Source: Actinoplanes siamensis
Lineage (GTDB): Bacteria > Actinomycetota > Actinomycetes > Mycobacteriales > Micromonosporaceae
Length of the DNA: 64,000 nucleotides
NCBI RefSeq assembly: GCF_016862395.1
Contig: NZ_BOMW01000006.1
Location: 186,001-250,000, forward strand
Direction: 5' to 3'
Part shown: piece by piece, positions 39,906-48,978 of the stretch
How positions within the stretch are numbered: position 1 is the stretch's first letter
Layout of the letters: each line of letters opens with the position of its first letter
The notes under the pieces: model-generated
Told to the model about the DNA's origin: nothing
Databases searched by the model: none
Seen by the model: only the letters and a program-made list of their open reading frames with translations
Program-made: the position numbers and the translations under genes

Positions 39906-41081
39906 CTATCTGGGCGTCTTCCACGCCCCGGCCCGGCGGGCGCGCTCCACCGCGCCCGGCAGGGCGGCCAGCAGCGCGTCCAGGTCCGCCTCGGTGCTGT
40001 CGTGCCCCAGCGAGAACCGCAGCGAGGACCGCGCCCGGGCATCGTCGGCGCCCATCGCCAGCAGCACGTGACTGGGCTGCGCCACCCCCGCCGAACAGGC
40101 CGAACCGGTCGAGCAGTAGATCCCCTTCGCGTCCAGGAGCAGCAGCAGCGCGTCGCCCTCGCAGCCGGGGAAGGAGAAGTGCGCGTTCCCCGGGAGCCGG
40201 TGCTCGGCGTCACCGTTGTGGATCGCGTCCGGCACCGCCGCGAGCACCCGCCGCACCAGCTCGTCACGCAACGCGGCAACCCGCTCCGCGTACTGCTCGC
40301 GGGCCCGCACGGTGGTCTCGACAGCCACCGCGAAGGCCACCACTCCGGGGGTGTCCAGCGTCCCGGACCGCACGTCGCGCTCCTGGCCCCCGCCGTGCAG
40401 CAGCGGCGTGCAGGCCACGTCCCGCCCGAGCACCAGCGCGCCGACCCCGACCGGCCCGCCCAGCTTGTGCCCGGTCAGCGTGAGCGCCGCCACCCCGCTG
40501 CCCGCGAAGTCCACCGGCACCTGCCCCACCGCCTGCACCGCGTCGGTGTGGAACGGGATACCGGCCCCGGCCGCCAGCGCGGCCAGCTCGGCGATCGGCT
40601 GCACCGTGCCGACCTCGTTGTTCGCCCACTGCACGCTGACCACCGCGGTCTCGTCGCCGTGCGCCCGCACCAGCTCGGCGAAGCCCGCCGGGTCGACGCG
40701 CCCGGTCCCGTCCACCGGCAGGTAGGTCACCTCCGCGCCCTCGTGCCGGCCGAGCCAGCCGACCGCGTCCAGCACCGCGTGGTGCTCCACCGCGGAGACC
40801 ACCACCCGGCGGCGCCCCGGATCGGCGTCCCGCCGCGCCCAGAAGACGCCCTTGGTGGCCAGGTTGTCCGCCTCGGTCCCGCCACCCGTGAAGATCACCT
40901 CGGAGGGCCGCGCCCCGATCACCGCCGCGATCCGCTCCCGCGACTCCTCGACCATCCGCCGGGCGCTGCGCCCGGCCGCGTGCAGGGATGACGGATTGCC
41001 GATCGCCCGGGCCGCGGTCGCGTAGGCGTCCAACGCCGCGGGGAGCATCGGCGTGGTCGCCGCATGATCGAGGTAGGCCAT
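39906..41081 (-). CDS. Cysteine desulfurase (IscS/NifS family)
   Basis: A 391-residue PLP enzyme that takes sulfur from cysteine. The PLP lysine is in [11 protein letters not shown], the persulfide cysteine is in GSACSAG, and the N-terminus YLDHAATTP is canonical. Location directly before mnmA indicates that tRNA thiolation is its main job here. The ATG at 41081 ([11 protein letters not shown]) is preferred; a GTG at 41090 would add three residues. Confidence 0.94.
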   Translation of the reverse strand: MAYLDHAATTPMLPAALDAYATAARAIGNPSSLHAAGRSARRMVEESRERIAAVIGARPSEVIFTGGGTEADNLATKGVFWARRDADPGRRRVVVSAVEHHAVLDAVGWLGRHEGAEVTYLPVDGTGRVDPAGFAELVRAHGDETAVVSVQWANNEVGTVQPIAELAALAAGAGIPFHTDAVQAVGQVPVDFAGSGVAALTLTGHKLGGPVGVGALVLGRDVACTPLLHGGGQERDVRSGTLDTPGVVAFAVAVETTVRAREQYAERVAALRDELVRRVLAAVPDAIHNGDAEHRLPGNAHFSFPGCEGDALLLLLDAKGIYCSTGSACSAGVAQPSHVLLAMGADDARARSSLRFSLGHDSTEADLDALLAALPGAVERARRAGAWKTPR

Positions 41082-41731
41082 TTTTCCCACTCTAGAACGA
41101 GTTCCTCGGAACGCCCCGACTCACTCACGGCCGGACGCCACCGCCGACGATCACGGTGCCGCGCTTCCCCCGCAAGATCAAGTTCAAGTGCCAGATCCTC
41201 ATGTCGTAGGCCCAGCGGTGTACGGACCGCCGCTCACGCCGAGGCCGGGCCCGGCGATCTGGCCGCTACGCGTCCAGGACGATCGCCGGACCCTTCGTTC
41301 CGTTCTGCTGGTCCCGCTGCCAACCAACCCGCCCGCACCGGCCCCGGCACCGACGGCGCCACCCCGGACCTCGCCGGGGCGTCCCCGCGCGGCACCACGG
41401 CTCGCGCTCCCCCGCCGCGCGCGAGAGATGCCTCACACTGCCGTGAGGCGTGCCCGGTGCCAGCCGAACCGCGGCCCGCGCGCATTACCCGGCCGACCCG
41501 CGGCTCCCGCTTTCCGGCTGGTCCCGGACGGACGAGAAACCCGCGTCGCGGGCGGGCCGAGGGCGTGGCCGGGCCCGCGGCGAGGGGAAGCCGGAGGGCC
41601 CGGAGCGGGCCGCGGGCGGACCGGCGGTGCTGGGGCGCTCCGCCGCCGGCGAGCCGGCCGGGTCAGGACGCGGTGGGCGGGCGGGTTGCGCGCCACGGGC
41701 GCGGTGCGGTGGCGTACCAGGGGAAATGGAG
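41082..41731. other. Gene-free stretch of about 650 bases
   Basis: Between the cysteine desulfurase start and the etfA terminator no frame on either strand looks coding. The open frames here are rich in Arg, Pro, Gly and Ala, lack ribosome sites and resemble no family. The first 30 bases (TCTAGAACGAG region) may hold the desulfurase promoter. The remainder is GC-rich with no repeat that I can see. Confidence 0.6.
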
Positions 41732-41759
41732 ACGGCCCGGCGGAAAATCGCCGGGCCGT
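41732..41759 (-). terminator. Terminator of etfBA
   Basis: ACGGCCCGGCG pairs perfectly with CGCCGGGCCGT (11 bp, six-base A/T loop) 14 bases after the etfA stop. The U-tract is weak. Confidence 0.75.
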
Positions 41760-41773
41760 GACCAGAAGCGGGG

Positions 41774-42724
41774 TTACTTCCGCTTGCGGATCTCGTCCGC
41801 CGCCTGCGGGACGACCTTGAACAGGTCGCCCACCACGCCGAAGTCGGCCAGCTCGAAGATCGGCGCCTCGGGGTCCTTGTTGACCGCGACGATCGTCTTC
41901 GAGGTCTGCATGCCGGCCCGGTGCTGGATCGCGCCGGAGATCCCCAGCGCGACGTAGAGCTGCGGGGACACCGTCTTGCCGGTCTGCCCGACCTGGAACT
42001 GGTGCGGGTAGTAGCCGGAGTCGACAGCCGCGCGGGACGCGCCGACCGCGCCGCCGAGCAGGTCGGCCAGCTCCTCGACCAGCTTGAAGTTGTCCGCGTT
42101 GCCGACGCCGCGGCCGCCGGAGACGACGATGCCGGCCTCGGTGAGCTCGGGACGCGAGCCCTTCTGCTCGGCGACCCGCTCGACGACCGTGGCCAGCTTG
42201 TCCGTGTCGGACACGGCCACCGACAGCTGCTCGACCGCCGGCGTGGCCGGGGCCGCGACCGGGGTGGTGGAATTCGGCCGGATGGTCACGATCGGCAGAC
42301 CGCGCGTGACCTTCGACTTGACGATCGTGGAGCCGGCGAAGGCGACCTGGGTGGCGGTGCCGTCGGCGGCGACGTCGACCGCGTCGGTGAGCAGGCCGTT
42401 GTCCAGCTTGACGGCCAGCCGGCCGGCGATCTCCTTGCCCTCCTGGGTGGAGCCGATCAGCACGGCGGCCGGCTGGACGCGCTTGACCAGCTCGGCGACC
42501 GCGGTAGCCTTCGGCGCGGCGCCGTGGTCCTCCACGTCCGGGCCGGACGCGGCGTAGATCTTCGCGGCGCCGAACTCGGCGAGCTTCTCGGTGAGCGCCG
42601 CGGCGTCGCCGAAGACGACAGCGGACGGCTCGCCCAGGGTGCGGGCGATGGTCAGCATCTCGAGCGTGACCTTCTTGACGCCGGCGGCCTGCGAGGCCTC
42701 GACGACGACCAGTACCTCAGCCAT
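41774..42724 (-). CDS. etfA: Electron transfer flavoprotein alpha subunit
   Basis: The 316-residue EtfA carries the FAD-binding C-terminal domain ([29 protein letters not shown], about residues 245-275). With EtfB it shuttles electrons from acyl-CoA and other dehydrogenases to ETF-quinone oxidoreductase. It follows etfB by 14 bases. Partner dehydrogenases are not in the window, though an enoyl-CoA hydratase lies 4 kb away. Confidence 0.96.
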   Translation of the reverse strand: MAEVLVVVEASQAAGVKKVTLEMLTIARTLGEPSAVVFGDAAALTEKLAEFGAAKIYAASGPDVEDHGAAPKATAVAELVKRVQPAAVLIGSTQEGKEIAGRLAVKLDNGLLTDAVDVAADGTATQVAFAGSTIVKSKVTRGLPIVTIRPNSTTPVAAPATPAVEQLSVAVSDTDKLATVVERVAEQKGSRPELTEAGIVVSGGRGVGNADNFKLVEELADLLGGAVGASRAAVDSGYYPHQFQVGQTGKTVSPQLYVALGISGAIQHRAGMQTSKTIVAVNKDPEAPIFELADFGVVGDLFKVVPQAADEIRKRK

Positions 42725-42738
42725 GTCTAGCTATCCCC

Positions 42739-43518
42739 TCAGACGAACTTCTCGGTGGCGAGGTACGCGACGAGCTGCTCGCCGCCGTTGCCCTCGTCGG
42801 TGACCTTGGCGCCGCCGGAGCGGGCCGGGCGCTTGGACCACTCCAGCACCTGGCTGGTGGCGCCAGCGAAGCCGACCTCGTCGCCGGCCACGCCCAGGTC
42901 GCTCAGGGAGAGGCTCTGCAGCGGCTTCTTCTTGGCGGCCATGATGCCCTTGAAGGACGGGTACCGCGGCTCGTTGATGGTGTCCCAGACGCTGACGATG
43001 GCCGGCGTCGAGGCGGTGACCACCTCGTACCCCTCGTCGGTCTGCCGCTCGACGGTCAGCTGCGAGCCGTCCACGGTGAGCTTGCGCGCGCCGGTCAGCG
43101 CGGCCACGCCCAGACGCTCGGCCAGCATGTGCGGGACGACCTGGACCCGGCCGTCGGTGGATTCGGCGCCGCACAGGATCAGGTCCGCGCCGAGCGGGCC
43201 GAGGGCGGCGGCGAGCACCTTGGAGGTGGCCACCGCGCAGGAGCCGTGCAGGGCGTCGTCCGACACGTGGACGGCCTTGTCGGGGCCCATGGAGAGCGCC
43301 TTGCGGATCGAGTCGGTCGCACCGGCCGGGCCGACCGTGAGCACGGTCACCTCGCCGCCGTGCGCCTCCTTGATCTTCAACGCCTCCTCGATGGCGTACT
43401 CGTCCATCTCGTTGATGACGTTGCTCGCCGAGCCGCGCTCGACGGTGTTGTCGCTCGCGCTCAGGGTGCGCTCGGCACCGGAGTCGGGCACCTGCTTCAC
43501 CAGTACGACGATATTCAT
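42739..43518 (-). CDS. etfB: Electron transfer flavoprotein beta subunit
   Basis: The 259-residue EtfB starts MNIVVLVKQVPDSG and contains the AMP-binding region and the recognition segment near EEALKIKEAHGG. GTAGGAG lies eight bases before the ATG at 43518; the frame extends to 43560 without support. It is first in the etfB-etfA operon. Confidence 0.95.
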   Translation of the reverse strand: MNIVVLVKQVPDSGAERTLSASDNTVERGSASNVINEMDEYAIEEALKIKEAHGGEVTVLTVGPAGATDSIRKALSMGPDKAVHVSDDALHGSCAVATSKVLAAALGPLGADLILCGAESTDGRVQVVPHMLAERLGVAALTGARKLTVDGSQLTVERQTDEGYEVVTASTPAIVSVWDTINEPRYPSFKGIMAAKKKPLQSLSLSDLGVAGDEVGFAGATSQVLEWSKRPARSGGAKVTDEGNGGEQLVAYLATEKFV

Positions 43519-43691
43519 CGCGCTCCTACGACCTCCTGTATTGACCGCACCGTTGCGCATCGCGCATCCGGGCCGGCCGGATCACTCCGCCCGGACGGAC
43601 TGACGGCAAGGTTACCCGCCAGTAGCTTTGCTGTTGCCGGCCACCCAGAGTGACACACCTCACTAGCATGGCCAGGAGGAGGTGTCGTGAC

Positions 43692-43889
43692 ATGTCCGGC
43701 CAAAAAGCATCACCGTTGGACGGGTTTCGCCTGCCCGGTTCCCATCCTCTCCCACCGCCCGCGGGTGTGGCGGGACAGGTCCACGGCCGCTCCGGTCCGG
43801 ACTCACCGTGGTGCCGCTGCGGGCGCCCGCGTGAGGCCTGCGTGAGTGACGAAGTACGCAACCTCTGGCACGACCTTCTTGACCGATAA
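43692..43889 (+). CDS. Small CxC-motif protein, 65 aa
   Basis: A 65-residue protein with a very strong ribosome site (AGGAGGAGG, eight bases before the ATG). The Pro/Gly-rich first half is followed by WCRCGRPREACVSDEVRNLW. The CxCx(7)C arrangement could bind a metal, and the C-terminal helix is well formed. I do not recognise the family. It precedes the DUF202 pair by 17 bases on the same strand and may share their transcript. An upstream GTG at 43650 is rejected because the ribosome site points to 43692. Confidence 0.65.
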   Translation: MSGQKASPLDGFRLPGSHPLPPPAGVAGQVHGRSGPDSPWCRCGRPREACVSDEVRNLWHDLLDR

Positions 43890-43906
43890 GGTCAATAATC
43901 GGCGGA

Positions 43907-44293
43907 GTGTTCGGTGGCCTGAGCAACTGGTTCGACCCGGATGGCGCCCATTCCGAGGGCACCACCCCGGACTATCGTTTCTCGCTCGCCAACGAACGGA
44001 CCTTCCTGGCCTGGATCCGCACCGGGCTCGCGCTGATCGCCGGCGGGCTGGCCTGCGCCCAGTTCCTGCCGCCGCTGCCGATCGCCCGGCTCCGGGAGAT
44101 CATCGCCATCGCGCTGCTGGTGCTCGGCGGCGTGGTGGCGCTGCGTGCCGTTGATCACTGGGCGCGTGCCGAGCGGGCCATGCGGCTCGGCATCGACCTG
44201 CCCCGCTCGCGGTTCCCGGCGATCCTGGCCATCGTCGTGGCGATCGGCGCGCTGCTGCTGGTCGCCAGCGTGCTTTACCGGACGGTGAAGTGA
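43907..44293 (+). CDS. DUF202 (YidH-type) membrane protein
   Basis: A 128-residue protein with the DUF202 signature ANERTFLAWIRTGLALIAGG (about residues 28-47) and three membrane helices. It starts at GTG. DUF202 proteins occur widely but their function is unknown. Its stop overlaps the start of a second DUF202 gene (GTGA). Confidence 0.85.
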   Translation: MFGGLSNWFDPDGAHSEGTTPDYRFSLANERTFLAWIRTGLALIAGGLACAQFLPPLPIARLREIIAIALLVLGGVVALRAVDHWARAERAMRLGIDLPRSRFPAILAIVVAIGALLLVASVLYRTVK

Positions 44294-44592
44294 CTCGCGA
44301 CCCGGGCGCCTCCCCGGAACGCACCCGGCTGGCCTGGCGGCGCACCGGGTTGTCCGCGGCCGCCGTCGCGCTGCTCGCCGCCCGCCCGGCCGTGCACCCC
44401 GGCGCCGGGGTGGCCGAGTGGCTGGTCGCGGCCGCCGCGATGGGCGGCTGGGCCGCTCTCGTGGGCCTGGCCCTGCACCGCTCGCCCGGCCTGCGGGGCC
44501 GCCCGCCCCGGCCGGCGCCCCGCGCGATCCGGGCCTACGCGCTGATCACCGTGGCCTTCGCGCTCGTCGGCGGACTGGTTGTCATGCTCTGA
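44290..44592 (+). CDS. Second DUF202 membrane protein
   Basis: A 100-residue three-helix protein with the shorter DUF202 signature SPERTRLAWRRTGLS at residues 8-22. Its GTG overlaps the stop of the first DUF202 gene, so the two are translationally coupled and probably form a hetero-oligomer; the latter is inference. Confidence 0.82.
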   Translation: MTRDPGASPERTRLAWRRTGLSAAAVALLAARPAVHPGAGVAEWLVAAAAMGGWAALVGLALHRSPGLRGRPPRPAPRAIRAYALITVAFALVGGLVVML

Positions 44593-44630
44593 TCGTCGCC
44601 GGGCGGGCGCGGGCGGGGCATCATTGCCCC

Positions 44631-45008
44631 ATGGTCCGGTTGTTCATCCTCTTGGCCGCTGTCGCGTTGGTCCTGCTGATCCTGGCGCTCATCGCGTGCC
44701 TGTCGGCGGAGCGCGTGCGCGGCATGCCGCGGCTGCTCTGGGTCCTGGTCGTGCTGCTCCTGCCGCTGGCCGGGCCGATCGCGTACTTCCTGTGGGGCCG
44801 TCCGTCCGGCGCCGCCCGCCGTCCGGCCGCCCGCCCGTCCGCGCCCGACGACGATCCGGACTTCCTGCGCTCGATGGACACCGAGCAGTCCCGCCGCGAC
44901 CGCGAGCTGCTCGCCCGGTGGGAGCGTGAGCTGCGCCAGGAGGAGGAACCCCCGGCGAAGGGCGAGAAGGACGGGAAACCTCAGGCGAGGGACGAGGACC
45001 GGGGATAG
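44631..45008 (+). CDS. PLDc_N-type two-helix membrane protein
   Basis: A 125-residue protein with two membrane helices (about residues 3-24 and 34-56) separated by the short turn SAERVRGMPRLLWVLVVLLL. It ends the membrane part with GPIAYFLWGRPSG, the signature of the phospholipase-D N-terminal transmembrane region found alone in many small actinobacterial proteins. A charged, probably disordered tail follows. The catalytic HKD domain is absent. It lies 38 bases after the DUF202 pair. Confidence 0.8.
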   Translation: MVRLFILLAAVALVLLILALIACLSAERVRGMPRLLWVLVVLLLPLAGPIAYFLWGRPSGAARRPAARPSAPDDDPDFLRSMDTEQSRRDRELLARWERELRQEEEPPAKGEKDGKPQARDEDRG

Positions 45009-45083
45009 GCGCCAGCGGGGACCGGACCCGTCGAGAGAGTCACGTCCAGCCGCGGCCGGAGGAAGCCGGCCGTCGACCGCCTG

Positions 45084-46943
45084 CTACGGCTTCAGGTTCA
45101 GCAGGGTGGCGATGTCGTTGAAGACGTCTATCGCGTCCTGCTGCCAGGAGAGGCCGTTGCCGTACCCGTACGCCAGGATCAGCGCGGCCAGCGGAACGCA
45201 GATCATGGTCAGTACGCTGAGCAGCACCTGGAAGAACCGGAGCACCCGGCTGCGGCGCCGTTTCGGGCGCTGCGCCGGCCGCTGCCGCTGCCGCGGCACC
45301 GGGCGCCGCTTCTTCCGCGACTGCTGGGGCACGGACGGCGGCCGGGGCGGCGCCACCACGGCCCGGCCGGAGACCGGCTTGGGCGTCGGGGTCGGCGGCG
45401 AGACCGGCCGGGCGTGCGCCACCACCGGGTGGGCGGTGCGGCTCTTCTTCGGCTCGGACGGCTGCCGCGGATGCGGCGGCGGGCTGGTCGGGACCGTCGC
45501 GTCCGGGTCGGGCCGCCAGTGCGGCGGGTCCGCGTCCGGCCACGGGTCGACCGGCGGCCGCAGATGCGGCGCGACGATCAGCTCCGGGCGCACCTCGGTC
45601 TCCCGGTTGTCCACCGGGGTCTGCTCCGGCTCCGGATCGTCGGGCACCGGCTCCGGCTCCACGACGGCGGCGCCGGGCGTCCGCTTCGACAGCGCCGCCC
45701 CGGCCGCCTCGGGGATGGACCGGGCCGCGACGGGCTGCGTCACGACCGGCATCCGGTCCAGATCGACCGGCTCGGCGGCGGGCTCCGGCCCGGGCTCGGG
45801 CGCGAACTCCGGCATGCTCTTCGAGGGCAGCCGCAGCTCCGCGGTCGGCCCGGGCGCGGCCGGCTCGGACGCCAGCAGCGCCGCCCCGGCCAGGATGCTG
45901 CCCTCGGCCACCACCAGCTCCGGCTGCTCGATCACCACCGGCGGCTCGTCCAGCTCGCGGTGCAGCAGCGTCGCCATCAGCGGGATCCGGCTGGCCCCGC
46001 CGACCAGGAAGACCCCGGCCAGGCGGCCGGCCGGCAGGTCGGCGAACCTCAGCAGGTTGCGGGTGATCCGGACGGTCTGCTCCAGCACCGGCCGGGCGAC
46101 CTGCTCCAACTCGTCCCGGGTCAGGTGCACCTCGGCGTCCAGCAGTGGCACCACGAAGTCGGCGGACTGGGCCCGGGACAGCCGTTCCTTGGCGATCCGC
46201 ACGTCGTCCCAGAGCTGGCGGCGGGCCCGGCGCTCCTCGACCGTGGACGGCTCCAGCAGACGCTCCCACGCGTCGGTCCGCAGGTGCTCCACGAGCGCCG
46301 CGTCCACGTCCAGGCCGCCCAGGTCGTCGCGCCCGTCGACGGCCAGCACCTCGAAGCCGGTGGCGGTGCGCGAGACCAGACTGGCGTCGAACGTGCCGGC
46401 CCCGAAATCGTGCACCATCAGCACCGAGCCGATCGGCACCTCGCGGCCGAGCACGTCGGCGAAGTAGGTAGCCGCGGCGACCGGCTCGGCGACCAGCCGC
46501 GCGCCGGACAGCCCGGCCCGGTCGGCCGCCTCGGCGAGCAGGGTGCGCCGGGTGGCGCCCCAGGTGGCCGGGCAGGTGAGCGTGGTCTCCGGCCGGTACG
46601 GCCCGACCGCCCGGTGCCACTCCTCCACCACCCGGGCGAGCACCGCGGTGATCAGCTCGACGACGGTGAACTCCCGCTCGCCGAGCAGGACCAGGCCGTC
46701 GTCGACCCGGCGCTTCGGATTCGGCTCGAAACGGGCCGGCTCCAGCCGCGCGCTGTGCACCGCGTCCCGGCCGACCAGCAGATTCTCCTCGGCGTCGGCG
46801 TAGACCGCGGAGGGCAGCAGCGGCGAGCCGTCGACCAGGATCGGCCGTGCGCGGCCGTCCGGCCACCGCGCGACGGCAACGGTGTTCGAGGTGCCGAAGT
46901 CGATGCCGAGGGCGTGCTTCGGACCACCCTGGTCGATGGACAT
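45084..46943 (-). CDS. Membrane-anchored Hsp70-like ATPase
   Basis: The 619-residue protein begins with an actin/Hsp70 ATPase domain (residues 10-375): phosphate-1 loop LGIDFGTSNTVAVA, phosphate-2 region VHDFGAGTFDASLV and adenosine motif FLVGGASRIPLM. No substrate-binding Hsp70 domain follows. Instead there is a Pro/Glu-rich linker (about 380-540), a basic Arg/Lys/Gln stretch and a single membrane helix near 575-597, then a short C-terminal end. It is not DnaK. No grpE or dnaJ is nearby. The topology places the ATPase in the cytoplasm if the helix is C-in to C-out. Confidence 0.85.
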   Translation of the reverse strand: MSIDQGGPKHALGIDFGTSNTVAVARWPDGRARPILVDGSPLLPSAVYADAEENLLVGRDAVHSARLEPARFEPNPKRRVDDGLVLLGEREFTVVELITAVLARVVEEWHRAVGPYRPETTLTCPATWGATRRTLLAEAADRAGLSGARLVAEPVAAATYFADVLGREVPIGSVLMVHDFGAGTFDASLVSRTATGFEVLAVDGRDDLGGLDVDAALVEHLRTDAWERLLEPSTVEERRARRQLWDDVRIAKERLSRAQSADFVVPLLDAEVHLTRDELEQVARPVLEQTVRITRNLLRFADLPAGRLAGVFLVGGASRIPLMATLLHRELDEPPVVIEQPELVVAEGSILAGAALLASEPAAPGPTAELRLPSKSMPEFAPEPGPEPAAEPVDLDRMPVVTQPVAARSIPEAAGAALSKRTPGAAVVEPEPVPDDPEPEQTPVDNRETEVRPELIVAPHLRPPVDPWPDADPPHWRPDPDATVPTSPPPHPRQPSEPKKSRTAHPVVAHARPVSPPTPTPKPVSGRAVVAPPRPPSVPQQSRKKRRPVPRQRQRPAQRPKRRRSRVLRFFQVLLSVLTMICVPLAALILAYGYGNGLSWQQDAIDVFNDIATLLNLKP

Positions 46944-46984
46944 GTGCGCAGTCTAGGCGGTCCCGATGACGGGTAGGCTCACCA

Positions 46985-47758
46985 TCACTGTCCGGTGAAA
47001 TCAGGCTTGCGCTTCTCGACGAAAGCGGTCGTCCCCTCCACCCGATCATCGGTGGCGAACAACCCCGCGAACAGGTGCGACTCCAACGCCAGGCCGGCCG
47101 CGAGGTCCATGCTGAGGCCGGCGTCGATGGCCTGCTTGGCGGCACGCAGGGCGAGCGCCGGGCCGGTGACGAACGGGCGGACCAGGTCGACGGCTGTCGC
47201 GTACACCTGGTCGGCCGGGACCACCCGGTCGGCCAGGCCGATCCGCAGGGCCTCCGGCGCCTCCACCATCCGGCCGGAGAAGATCAGGTCCTTGGCGCGG
47301 GCCGGGCCGATCAGCCGGGCCAGCCGCTGCGTCCCGCCGGCGCCCGGGATGATGCCCAGCTTGATCTCCGGCTGGCCGAGTTTGGCGTCCTCGGCGACCA
47401 CCCGCCAGTCACAGGCCAGGGCCAGCTCGCAGCCGCCGCCCAGGGCGAAGCCGGTGACCGCGGCGACCACCGGTTTGGGGATCCGGGCGACCGCGTCGAA
47501 GGCCGCGGAGAGCGCCGCGGCCCGGCCCACCATGTGCTGGTAGCTGACCGTGGTGAACTCGGTGATGTCGGCGCCGGCGGCGAACACCTTCCCGCCACCC
47601 CAGACCACGACGGCGCGCACGTCCGGGTCGCCGGCCGCGCTGGTGGCGGCCTCCCGCAGCTCCTCCTGGACCTGGGTGTTCAGCGCGTTCATCGGTGGCC
47701 GCTCCAGCCGGATCGTCCCGATGCCGTCCGCGATCTCCAGCCGTACGAACTCGCCCAC
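46985..47758 (-). CDS. Enoyl-CoA hydratase/isomerase family protein
   Basis: A 257-residue crotonase-fold enzyme: oxyanion hole residues in FAAGADITEF and GGGCELALACDW, and a catalytic glutamate in LGQPEIKLGIIPGAGGTQRL. It hydrates trans-2-enoyl-CoA in beta-oxidation. GTG 47758 is preferred because GGAGG lies five bases upstream; the frame extends to 47842 without support. It ends 41 bases before the Hsp70-like gene on the same strand. Confidence 0.9.
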   Translation of the reverse strand: MGEFVRLEIADGIGTIRLERPPMNALNTQVQEELREAATSAAGDPDVRAVVVWGGGKVFAAGADITEFTTVSYQHMVGRAAALSAAFDAVARIPKPVVAAVTGFALGGGCELALACDWRVVAEDAKLGQPEIKLGIIPGAGGTQRLARLIGPARAKDLIFSGRMVEAPEALRIGLADRVVPADQVYATAVDLVRPFVTGPALALRAAKQAIDAGLSMDLAAGLALESHLFAGLFATDDRVEGTTAFVEKRKPDFTGQ

Positions 47759-47834
47759 GCCGACCTCCGTTGGTTGCCGTTTGGCCGACAGCCTACGACG
47801 GGTAATCCTGGGGGCGGGCCTCCAGGAGGTGGAC

Positions 47835-48296
47835 ATGACCACGTACTACCGGGATCCGGACGTACTGATCACTTCGTCCGGGGTGCGGATGAACGGCCGC
47901 GAGTTCCGGCTGGGTGAGCTGGCCCGGGTCTGGCACATCCGCGGCGGCCGCTCCTGGTCGGTGATCGCCAAGCGTGGCGCTCTCGGTCTGGTCATCCTGT
48001 TGCCGCTGGCGGTCGGCGCGCTGGCGGTCGGGGTGGCGCTGGTGGCCCGCCTGGACGCCGCGCACACCGTCGCGCTGGTGGTCGGCGGGCTGCTGGTCGG
48101 GCTCGCCGCGGTGCCGGTGACCGATCTGGTGCTGGAGCGGGTGGACCGCTCCTACGACGAGGGCACCCGCACCATCGAGATCTGGGGCCGGGTCCGCGGC
48201 GACGACGTGCTGCTGCTGCGCACGGCGAACGCGCAGCGCTTCGGCCGGATCTACCGGGCGCTGCAGCGGGCGCTGGAGCCGGCGGTGCGCCGGTGA
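47835..48296 (+). CDS. Small membrane protein, DUF6232-like
   Basis: A 153-residue protein: an N-terminal soluble segment (YYRDPDVLITSSGVRMNGREF), two adjacent membrane helices (about residues 51-92), and a C-terminal Asp/Arg-rich strand region ending with a basic helix. It resembles the actinobacterial DUF6232 proteins of unknown role. CAGGAGGTGG lies just before the ATG. It diverges from the enoyl-CoA hydratase gene. Confidence 0.75.
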   Translation: MTTYYRDPDVLITSSGVRMNGREFRLGELARVWHIRGGRSWSVIAKRGALGLVILLPLAVGALAVGVALVARLDAAHTVALVVGGLLVGLAAVPVTDLVLERVDRSYDEGTRTIEIWGRVRGDDVLLLRTANAQRFGRIYRALQRALEPAVRR

Positions 48297-48435
48297 GAGC
48301 GGACCGGCGGCACGCCTCGCCGGCCGGACGCGCCGCCGCCGGCCCGCCGCCGACCCCGACGATCGCCTGGGACACCGCGCGTTTCTCGCTGATTCGCCTT
48401 GATCGGCGGCCCGCATTCGGCACGATCGAAACATC

Positions 48436-48978
48436 ATGAGAGCTACGCGGGTACGGCCCACCGGGATCGAGCGGACCTTCGACGACCACGAGATGATCGT
48501 CACGAAGACCGATCCGCGTGGCGTGATCACCTACGCCAACGACGTGTTCCTGCGCATCTCCGCGCTCACCGAGGGCGAGGCGGTCGGGCAGCCGCACAAC
48601 GTCATCCGGCACCCGGACATGCCGCGCGCGGTGTTCGCACTGCTCTGGGACGTGCTCGGGGAGCAGCGGGAGATCTTCGCCTACGTGCTGAACCTGGCCG
48701 CCGACGGCGCGCACTACTGGGTGCTGGCGCACATCACCCCGTCCTACGGCAGCTCCGGGCGGGTGGTCGGCTACCACTCCAACCGGCGTCGCCCGGCGCG
48801 GTCGGCGGTCCAGGCGGTCAGCGACCTCTACGCGCGGATGCGCGCCGCCGAGTCCCGGCACGGTCACACCCCGGACGCTGTCGCGGCCGGCCGGCAGGCG
48901 CTCCAGGACGTGCTGGACGAGCGCGGGATGGACTACGACGAACTGGTCTGGTCCCTGACCAACGGGCCGGGACGATGA
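48436..48978 (+). CDS. Aer-like PAS domain protein
   Basis: The 180-residue protein is a single PAS domain (about residues 15-130) whose sequence [21 protein letters not shown] is typical of the FAD-binding PAS of the aerotaxis sensor Aer. Unlike Aer, no HAMP or signalling domain follows. Its stop overlaps the start of a soluble methyl-accepting protein gene (ATGA), so the two probably form a two-subunit redox or energy sensor. The C-terminal helix of about 50 residues could be the docking part. Confidence 0.85.
   Translation: MRATRVRPTGIERTFDDHEMIVTKTDPRGVITYANDVFLRISALTEGEAVGQPHNVIRHPDMPRAVFALLWDVLGEQREIFAYVLNLAADGAHYWVLAHITPSYGSSGRVVGYHSNRRRPARSAVQAVSDLYARMRAAESRHGHTPDAVAAGRQALQDVLDERGMDYDELVWSLTNGPGR

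Noticed and set aside
41188-41820. Open frames between the cysteine desulfurase and etfA genes
   Set aside because: Pro/Arg/Gly-rich, no ribosome site, overlap the etfA terminator and gene end, no recognisable family.
46154-46471. Extra plus-strand genes opposite the Hsp70-like gene
   Set aside because: Antisense shadows without ribosome sites; the minus-strand ATPase motifs are unambiguous.
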